A stretch of DNA of 5,029 nucleotides, from contig JALUTL010000452.1 in the NCBI GenBank assembly GCA_027016475.1, forward strand, positions 2,031 to 7,059. Direction: 5' to 3'. The position numbers and the translations under genes are program-made. Numbering within the stretch: position 1 is the stretch's first letter; the number at the start of each line of letters is the position of its first letter. A model generated the notes under the pieces. It ran no database searches, was not told the DNA's origin, and saw nothing but the letters and a program-made list of their open reading frames with translations. The stretch is from Candidatus Heimdallarchaeota archaeon. GTDB lineage: Archaea; Asgardarchaeota; Heimdallarchaeia; Heimdallarchaeales; Kariarchaeaceae. Below, one piece after another: positions 1-4,142 of this stretch.

Positions 1-324
1 AGTCATATGATGTTTTTGGATATCAATCCAATCAATCTAGGCCATTCTTTAGTAGTTCCAAAAAACCACTCCGAGTATCTCTTTGAAATGGAAGATGGCC
101 AGTATCAAGAATTAATGTCTGCTGTAAAGCAAGTGTCCGCCCCTCTTCGAGAAGCAATGCAAACCAAGCGCATCGGATTGGTTGTAGAAGGTTTTCTTGT
201 TCCTCATGTGCATGTGCACTTAATTCCTATTAACCAAGCTGGTGAACTAGATCCAAAACGGGCCAAAAAAGCAGACAATGATGAACTGAAAGCGCTAGCG
301 GATAAAATTCGCCCTTTCTTTTGA
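1..324 (+). CDS. HIT (histidine triad) family nucleotide hydrolase, 5'-partial
   Basis: HIT proteins are small homodimeric enzymes that hydrolyse nucleotide phosphoramidates, AMP-lysine-type adducts or dinucleoside polyphosphates in the cytoplasm. The visible 107 residues include the family's early strand (FLDINPINLGHSLVVPK) and the catalytic triad PHVHVHLIP (H-x-H-x-H). The GF-x-VPH lead-in is found in Ap4A-hydrolase/HinT-like members. The reading frame is open to the first base of the window. The ATG at position 7 falls inside the conserved first strand, so it is not the true start: about 25-30 N-terminal residues, where many HIT proteins carry a CxxC motif, lie outside the window. The gene ends at TGA 322-324. 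Its last 30 bases overlap the 3' end of the convergent zinc-ribbon gene. Family assignment is firm; the exact substrate cannot be told. Confidence 0.9.
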   Translation, partial: SHMMFLDINPINLGHSLVVPKNHSEYLFEMEDGQYQELMSAVKQVSAPLREAMQTKRIGLVVEGFLVPHVHVHLIPINQAGELDPKRAKKADNDELKALADKIRPFF

Positions 325-681
325 AATACTGAAAAGTCGATCATTTTCTATTCCTATTACATCATCTGACACCAATCCACAATTGATGCAAACCAATTCC
401 TTTGAAATTTCTTGAAAAACAACTCTACTTTGACATTCGGAACACTGCAACTCAACCCCTCGCATGATTTCATCAAAATTGAAACTGCGATAACCTTTTG
501 TGAAAAAGTAGTGATATCCGCAGAAGTTGCACATTGAACGATGCTTGCTGAAATGTGTAAACTCTTTTCTGAAGCAGTTATGGCAGTACATCTCATTTGC
601 CCGCTCGAATAAGTAGATCAAGGTACATCGGCTACAGAACAGTTCCGATACCGTTGACCCGCAAAATATGCAGTAATCCAT
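295..681 (-). CDS. Small multi-zinc-ribbon protein with C-terminal TFIIB/TFB-like ribbon, unknown function
   Basis: From ATG 681 this is a 128-residue protein with six CxxC pairs at residues 4/7, 16/19, 33/36, 51/54, 80/83 and 98/101, enough for three treble-clef or zinc-ribbon folds. The last ribbon (CSEC, 14 residues, then CINCGLV) has the spacing and CGLV ending of the TFIIB/TFB N-terminal ribbon, but no cyclin-fold domain follows, so it is not a TFB. The same frame extends upstream to ATG 717, adding 12 residues. I chose 681 because a TATA-like TTTATAAA lies exactly over the 717 start, so transcripts from it would begin near 694. GTG 690 is a third option. The gene lies downstream of the DtxR-like gene on the same strand and overlaps the HIT gene tail to tail by 30 bp. 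It could be a transcription accessory factor, a zinc-storing or zinc-sensing protein, or a part of an RNA-processing complex. I do not recognise the family, so no function is assigned. Confidence 0.72.
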   Translation of the reverse strand: MDYCIFCGSTVSELFCSRCTLIYLFERANEMYCHNCFRKEFTHFSKHRSMCNFCGYHYFFTKGYRSFNFDEIMRGVELQCSECQSRVVFQEISKELVCINCGLVSDDVIGIENDRLFSISKERANFIR

Positions 682-716
682 GCTTTTCACGTACCTATTG
701 TTCTTAGCTTCACGCA

Positions 717-724
717 TTTATAAA
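717..724 (-). promoter_or_regulatory. Probable TATA box of the zinc-ribbon gene
   Basis: Read on the minus strand, TTTATAAA is a close match to the archaeal TATA element. Its centre is about 40 bases from ATG 681 and about 30 from GTG 690, predicting transcription start near position 694 and a very short leader. It overlaps the upstream ATG at 717, so that start would not be on a transcript made from this promoter. The gene could also be reached by read-through from the regulator gene. Confidence 0.5.
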
Positions 725-740
725 TCCGTCATTTCACAGA

Positions 741-771
741 AATTGCTTGGCACTGAAAATCTTGAGCAATT
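741..771 (-). repeat. 7-bp inverted repeat between regulator and zinc-ribbon genes
   Basis: On the plus strand AATTGCT (741-747) is the exact reverse complement of AGCAATT (765-771), separated by 17 bases. It begins just after the regulator stop codon (774-776). It could fold into a weak hairpin at the end of the regulator transcript. The stem is short and AT-rich and is not followed by a U run, so calling it a terminator is speculative. Confidence 0.25.
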
Positions 772-773
772 GA

Positions 774-1223
774 TCAGCATGCTTCCAATTTGTTGGCCAA
801 GTTACTTGTCAGAGTTGAATCTGTAATAATCGAGCATGGCTCTAGTTGACAACGGCTGTTCGCTTCCTTCATTTTCTCAACGGTTTCACATGAGAGATGA
901 CCAGCAACTTTCATGCTCTCTTCATGAGCTTTGGAATCCTCTAGTCCCAAGAAATTGACCAAATAATGATGAATTACAATATGGTGTTTCAGATGGTGGG
1001 CTGCCAATTTCGCTCCTTGCGGTGTCAGTGTTACTGGACCATATTCTATCCATTCTACCAATCCTTTGGCCTGAAGTCTTTTTACAATGGAATTCAACGT
1101 TGAATGCGGGAGTTTGAGATGATCCTTTATGTCCCCAATTCTAATGGGCCGTCCCCATTCAAAGAGGAAGACAACAAGCATCACGTCTTTTTCTCCCATG
1201 TTGTCCAATGGTTGACCATCCAT
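774..1223 (-). CDS. DtxR/MntR-family metal-dependent transcriptional regulator (divergent)
   Basis: This 149-residue protein is probably the repressor of the adjacent metal-uptake operon. Residues about 25-70 form the winged helix: GRPIRIGDIKDHL, the recognition helix PHSTLNSIVKRLQAKGLVEW and the wing YGPVTLTPQG. Residues about 75-120 are the DtxR-type dimerisation and metal-binding domain (HHLKHHIVIHHYLVNFLGLE, then HEESMKVAGHLSCETVEKM). Aligned by eye to DtxR, the ancillary-site histidines H79 and H98 are kept as H81 and H100, and E83 becomes H85. The primary-site residues C102, E105 and H106 become M104, A107 and G108, with H109 next door. MntR D8 and E11 become K12 and M15. Cysteines 112, 125, 130 and 149 could supply other ligands. 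There is no C-terminal SH3-like domain, as in MntR. ATG 1223 is preferred because a TATA element lies 25-26 bases upstream, which predicts a leaderless mRNA. The gene is divergent from the importer operon. Metal specificity cannot be told. Confidence 0.88.
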   Translation of the reverse strand: MDGQPLDNMGEKDVMLVVFLFEWGRPIRIGDIKDHLKLPHSTLNSIVKRLQAKGLVEWIEYGPVTLTPQGAKLAAHHLKHHIVIHHYLVNFLGLEDSKAHEESMKVAGHLSCETVEKMKEANSRCQLEPCSIITDSTLTSNLANKLEAC

Positions 1224-1233
1224 ATGACAAAAC

Positions 1234-1240
1234 CGATGTC
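1234..1240 (-). promoter_or_regulatory. Candidate half-operator in the regulator promoter
   Basis: GACATCG on the minus strand repeats the centre of the inverted repeat at 1305-1322. It starts 17 bases before the regulator ATG, against 16 bases for the same heptamer before the importer start codon, and lies between TATA element and predicted transcription start. The flanks do not form a clear palindrome. It may be a weaker autoregulatory site or a chance match. Confidence 0.35.
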
Positions 1241-1244
1241 CATG

Positions 1245-1252
1245 ATTATAAA
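1245..1252 (-). promoter_or_regulatory. TATA box of the DtxR-like regulator gene
   Basis: TTTATAAT on the minus strand is centred 25-26 bases from ATG 1223, the usual TATA-to-start distance in archaea. Transcription would therefore start at or within a few bases of the ATG, giving a leaderless mRNA. No Shine-Dalgarno-like sequence precedes this ATG, which agrees. Confidence 0.6.
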
Positions 1253-1296
1253 GTCATCGAAAAATATGTTGCTAGTTATCGTCTTTTTCTTAATAC

Positions 1297-1304
1297 TTAA
1301 ATAT
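1297..1304 (+). promoter_or_regulatory. TATA box of the metal-importer operon
   Basis: TTAAATAT is centred about 27 bases upstream of ATG 1328, again predicting an essentially leaderless transcript for the first gene of the operon. The inverted repeat begins right next to it, at 1305, so a protein bound there would interfere with TBP/TFB or RNA polymerase. Confidence 0.55.
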
Positions 1305-1322
1305 TTTACGAGACATCGTAAA
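1305..1322 (+). promoter_or_regulatory. Candidate metal-regulator operator (perfect inverted repeat)
   Basis: TTTACGA (1305-1311) and TCGTAAA (1316-1322) are perfect inverted repeats around a 4-base GACA spacer, making an 18-bp dyad. It abuts the TATA element and ends 5 bases before the importer start codon, a classical position for a steric repressor site. Size and symmetry suit a dimeric winged-helix regulator such as the DtxR-like protein encoded divergently. That this protein binds here is inferred from position only. Confidence 0.55.
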
Positions 1323-1327
1323 TTCAG

Positions 1328-2308
1328 ATGAAATATGCTTTAACGATATTTTTACTACTGATGGTTGCAGTTCCATCAATGCAAATGGATTATATGACCA
1401 CTGAAGCACAATCTGACAAATTGCTTATCGTAGGGACTATGACGTTCTTGGCAGATGTTGCGAAAGGCATTCTGCTGGAAAATGCTGAAACGAAAGGAAT
1501 AATTGGTTCAGGAGTTGACCCCCATGTTTTCGAACCTTCTGCATCTGACATTCAAGCACTGACAGATGCTGATTTGATAATTGCATCAGGAATTGAAGAA
1601 CTGGACGAGTGGTTGACTGAATTTATTGAGGACAACCCTTCCTTTCAAGACAAATTGGTCTACGCCTTCAATGAAAGCGATTTGGTACATGATCCTCTAA
1701 TCAATGCACCAAATCCCCATTACTGGCTATCAATCGACAATTTAAAAATTGTTGCAACAAACATTGCAGAAGCAGTAAACCAAAATAACCCTGAATTTTT
1801 GGATGAAACGGGTCTCTCAAATTACATGAGAAAGCTGAACCAAACTTGGGACACTATCACAGAAGCCAAAGAGATCTTGAAGGGTAAAAAGGTTGTAGTA
1901 GATCACCCCGCCTTCTTCTACCTGCTAACTGATTTGGAAATGAACAGAAAGGGAGTTTTGGAGGAGAAGGAAGGAGTAGACCCAAGTCCAGCCCACATTG
2001 AGCAGCTTGTGACATTAATGAAGGAAGAAAACATTACACAGATCGTAGCAAGTCAAATACAGGCTGGAAGTGATGTGTTGGAGCTTGCAGAACGAACTGG
2101 AGCAAATATTAGCTACCTTGATGTATTTCCTCAAAGTTTGGATGGAAATGGTATGATAGAACTGTTCAATAGCAACCTTGGTGCCCTAAAGAACCCAATC
2201 AAACATACTTCCACTAATGAGGCAAGTTTTCCACCTATTGCAGTTTTCAGTCTTGGATTTGCAATAATTGCTTCGGGAATGAAAAAGAGAAAGGACTTGA
2301 AGAGATAA
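1328..2308 (+). CDS. znuA: Zn/Mn/Fe ABC transporter substrate-binding protein (ZnuA/TroA-like), C-terminally anchored
   Basis: This cluster A-I (cluster 9) binding protein captures a divalent metal outside the cell. The 326 residues begin with a signal peptide (hydrophobic about 4-18, ending near residue 28). Probable ligands, by eye alignment, are H66 in DPHVFEPS, H131 in NPHYW, H193 in DHPAFFYL and D265 in YLDVFPQS. His rather than Glu at the third position resembles TroA/ZnuA more than PsaA/MntC. The histidine-rich loop of many ZnuA proteins is missing, so zinc is likely but not certain. There is no lipobox cysteine. Residues about 301-317 are hydrophobic and are followed by KKRKDLKR, a C-terminal anchor that would hold the domain on the outer membrane face. 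Start ATG 1328 matches both TATA spacing and signal peptide. It is the first gene of a three-gene operon; the permease starts 33 bp downstream. The symbol denotes the family, not proven zinc specificity. Confidence 0.9.
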   Translation: MKYALTIFLLLMVAVPSMQMDYMTTEAQSDKLLIVGTMTFLADVAKGILLENAETKGIIGSGVDPHVFEPSASDIQALTDADLIIASGIEELDEWLTEFIEDNPSFQDKLVYAFNESDLVHDPLINAPNPHYWLSIDNLKIVATNIAEAVNQNNPEFLDETGLSNYMRKLNQTWDTITEAKEILKGKKVVVDHPAFFYLLTDLEMNRKGVLEEKEGVDPSPAHIEQLVTLMKEENITQIVASQIQAGSDVLELAERTGANISYLDVFPQSLDGNGMIELFNSNLGALKNPIKHTSTNEASFPPIAVFSLGFAIIASGMKKRKDLKR

Positions 2309-2328
2309 CATAATTAGGATAATTTTTA

Positions 2329-2334
2329 GAGGAT
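2329..2334 (+). promoter_or_regulatory. Shine-Dalgarno site of the permease gene
   Basis: GAGGAT, with GAGG ending 9 bases before ATG 2342, supports that start and contrasts with the leaderless-type starts of the first genes in each transcription unit. Confidence 0.5.
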
Positions 2335-2341
2335 ACTTGTA

Positions 2342-3355
2342 ATGGCAACACCAAGTGATTTCATAAATGCACTTCAATATGAATGGATGCAACGTACACT
2401 TATTTCCGCAATTTTGATAGGTATCATTTGTGCATTGATCGGAGTATTCATTATTATGAGAGGAATGATTTTCCTCGGTGAAGCAATCGCTCATTCTGCA
2501 TTTGCCGGCGCCGCTCTGGCTTTGCTGTTGGGATTCCAAGACCCCCTGTTAGTCATTTTCATTTTCGGAGTTTCAGTTGCGCTAATTATCGGTTTTGTAG
2601 AAGAAAAGGATGAAATGAATAACGATATCATAATTGGAATTATTTTCGCTGGATTTATGGCGCTTGCAATCTTTTTTATCGGTTTGCTACCCTCATATTC
2701 CTCAAGTGTGCAGGCAATCTTGTTTGGTCGTATACTTCTGATCACTAAACGGAATCTTCAGTTGTTGTGGATCTTTTCTTTTGTCATTATTGGGACAATA
2801 ATGCTGTTCAAAAAGGAGATGTTCTTCTTCTCTTTCGATAGAGATTTGGCCCAACTTTCAGGGATACCCATCAAGGCGTTGAATTTTATTTTCTTGATTC
2901 TGATTGCAATGGCAATTGATGTGTCGATAACTGCAATTGGTGCGATTTTGGTTTTTGCTCTCTTGCTTATCCCAGCAGCAACAGCTTATCAATTGACGTA
3001 CAATATCAACAGGTTGTTACTTTTGGCTTCACTTTTTGGTGTGCTTGCGTCAGTCGGAGGACTTTTCCTCTCATTTTTGTATGACTGGCCATCTGGCTCA
3101 ATTATTGTGCTTTTGGCAACTACATTCTTTGTGATTTCATTTGTCATCTCGCCAAAAAGGGACAGACCAATTCTTGCTTTGAGCAGACGTATCTGGACTT
3201 GGACAACTACACCACAAAAGTCTCCGCCTATCGAATTTCCATCCCTTCCTCATTTTCATGGGTCAGAAAAGGATTTGGAGGATTTCAAGAACCATTTGAG
3301 GGCAACCACACAAACCAAGCGAATTTACAAGGAAAGGGATGCACATGAAGAATGA
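2342..3355 (+). CDS. znuB: Zn/Mn/Fe ABC transporter permease (ABC-3 family, ZnuB/MntB-like)
   Basis: This integral membrane subunit forms, as a homodimer, the metal channel of the importer. It has the ABC-3 pattern: a first helix at about 19-39, then RGMIFLGEAIAHSAFAGAAL (40-59), matching the family's G-(D/E)-A-x-x-H-x-x-x-x-G segment. Further hydrophobic helices lie at roughly 57-85, 94-116, 139-156, 177-211, 223-247 and 252-270. LSGIPIKAL (172-180) matches the segment expected to contact the ATPase, and LLIPAATAYQL (208-218) and DWPSGSIIVLLA (248-259) are family hallmarks. Family members are usually about 260-290 residues; this one has 337. The excess is a soluble tail of about 65 residues (272-337), probably cytoplasmic, with HFH at 304-306 and more His and acidic residues. 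The last 11 bases overlap the ATPase gene (17 if that starts at 3339), suggesting translational coupling. Metal specificity is not readable. Confidence 0.92.
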   Translation: MATPSDFINALQYEWMQRTLISAILIGIICALIGVFIIMRGMIFLGEAIAHSAFAGAALALLLGFQDPLLVIFIFGVSVALIIGFVEEKDEMNNDIIIGIIFAGFMALAIFFIGLLPSYSSSVQAILFGRILLITKRNLQLLWIFSFVIIGTIMLFKKEMFFFSFDRDLAQLSGIPIKALNFIFLILIAMAIDVSITAIGAILVFALLLIPAATAYQLTYNINRLLLLASLFGVLASVGGLFLSFLYDWPSGSIIVLLATTFFVISFVISPKRDRPILALSRRIWTWTTTPQKSPPIEFPSLPHFHGSEKDLEDFKNHLRATTQTKRIYKERDAHEE

Positions 3356-4073
3356 TGTTATAGCTTTAGAAAATATTTATGTAGAATATGACGGGCAATT
3401 GGCCCTTTGTGATGTTAACCTTGAAATCTATGAGGGTGAAATTCTTGGTATATGCGGGCCAAATGGATCAGGAAAAACGACTCTATTAAAGACCATGACT
3501 GGTCTCATTAAACCTTCGCAAGGACGCATTCGCTTATTCGGAAAACCATTTTCAAAGGAAATGCTCAATTGGATCGGATATATGCCTCAACTACGAAAGC
3601 ATGATACAGGATTTCCCGCGACAGTAAGAGATGTGGTTATGATGGGGAGATATGCAAAACTAGGCCTTTTCAAACGTCCCACTTCCACCGACAATCAAAT
3701 TGTAGATGAAGTTTTAGAAGAGACACATTTAATTGAAATCCAAAAAAAACCAATAGGGAAATTAAGTGGTGGGCAATTTCAACGTGTTATGCTTGCTCAT
3801 GCGTTGGCTAAACAACCAAAGGTTCTCTTGCTTGATGAACCTACCTCGGCACTTGATTTTCGAATGACGACCAGCTTTATGGAATTGCTTGAAGAATTGA
3901 ACAGGAAATACAGAATGACTATTGTCGCAGTTCATCATGACCTACAATTGCTCAAGGATCATGCAACTCGCATTGTCTGTTTAGACAAGGCGGTAGAATG
4001 GATTGGTTCACCTAATGATGCGAACTTGGATGAGATTCTGTTACGTGTATTTTTTTATAGAACTCCTCATTAA
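3345..4073 (+). CDS. znuC: Zn/Mn/Fe ABC transporter ATP-binding protein (ZnuC/MntA-like)
   Basis: This cytoplasmic ATPase powers the importer as a dimer docked on the permease. All nucleotide-binding motifs are intact in 242 residues: Walker A GPNGSGKTT (38-46), Q-loop Q82 in YMPQ, signature LSGGQ (140-144), Walker B VLLLDEP (160-166), D-loop SALD and the H-loop His in VHHD (about 198). The segment FPATVRDVVMMGRY (90-103) is typical of Zn/Mn-importer ATPases. Two start codons are possible. ATG 3339 adds two residues, but the purine-rich GGAAAGGG (3331-3338) directly abuts it and is correctly spaced (6 bases) for ATG 3345, so 3345 is preferred. The start lies inside the end of the permease gene. 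It is the last gene of the operon; the next gene on this strand is unrelated. Length and motifs show no defect. Confidence 0.93.
   Translation: MKNDVIALENIYVEYDGQLALCDVNLEIYEGEILGICGPNGSGKTTLLKTMTGLIKPSQGRIRLFGKPFSKEMLNWIGYMPQLRKHDTGFPATVRDVVMMGRYAKLGLFKRPTSTDNQIVDEVLEETHLIEIQKKPIGKLSGGQFQRVMLAHALAKQPKVLLLDEPTSALDFRMTTSFMELLEELNRKYRMTIVAVHHDLQLLKDHATRIVCLDKAVEWIGSPNDANLDEILLRVFFYRTPH
4050..4056 (+). terminator. Possible U-tract terminator at the end of the importer operon
   Basis: A run of seven T lies 14 bases before the ATPase stop codon, and a second T-rich stretch follows at 4080-4083. Archaeal termination often occurs at U tracts without a hairpin. Placement inside the coding end is unusual, so transcription may instead end in the short gap or continue into the next gene. 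Confidence 0.25.
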
Positions 4074-4077
4074 CAAC

Positions 4078-4085
4078 TATTTTAA
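4078..4085 (+). promoter_or_regulatory. Weak TATA-like element upstream of the dihydroorotase gene
   Basis: TATTTTAA is centred about 28 bases before an in-frame TTG (4110) and 61 bases before GTG 4143. If it is real, the dihydroorotase gene has its own promoter despite the short gap after the importer operon. The match to an archaeal TATA box is only fair. Confidence 0.28.
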
Positions 4086-4142
4086 GCTGTCTGGTGTAAG
4101 AGAACAAAATTGAGCTCTGCAAATTCAATATCACATTCCAAT

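Noticed and set aside
357..596. Second minus-strand frame inside the zinc-ribbon gene
   Set aside because: The other minus-strand frame keeps six regularly spaced CxxC motifs, which could hardly arise by chance. This one shows no family features.
295..681. Zinc-ribbon protein as a true transcription factor B or RNA polymerase subunit
   Set aside because: Only the terminal ribbon resembles TFB. The two cyclin-fold repeats are missing, and the other ribbons do not match the small polymerase-subunit patterns I know.
741..771. Inverted repeat AATTGCT/AGCAATT as a second regulator operator
   Set aside because: It shares no core with the TTTACGA/TCGTAAA dyad, has a 17-base gap and sits at the 3' end of the regulator gene rather than in a promoter core. 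It is listed only as a weak repeat.
1104..1331. Plus-strand open frame of 75 codons across the regulator start and divergent promoter
   Set aside because: It runs antisense to the regulator's coding sequence and through the promoter elements, and its product resembles no protein family I know. It is a shadow frame.
2186..2539. Minus-strand open frame of 117 codons opposite the binding-protein/permease junction
   Set aside because: It is antisense to two clearly real genes, has low-complexity Ser/Cys/Asn-rich content and no recognisable motif.
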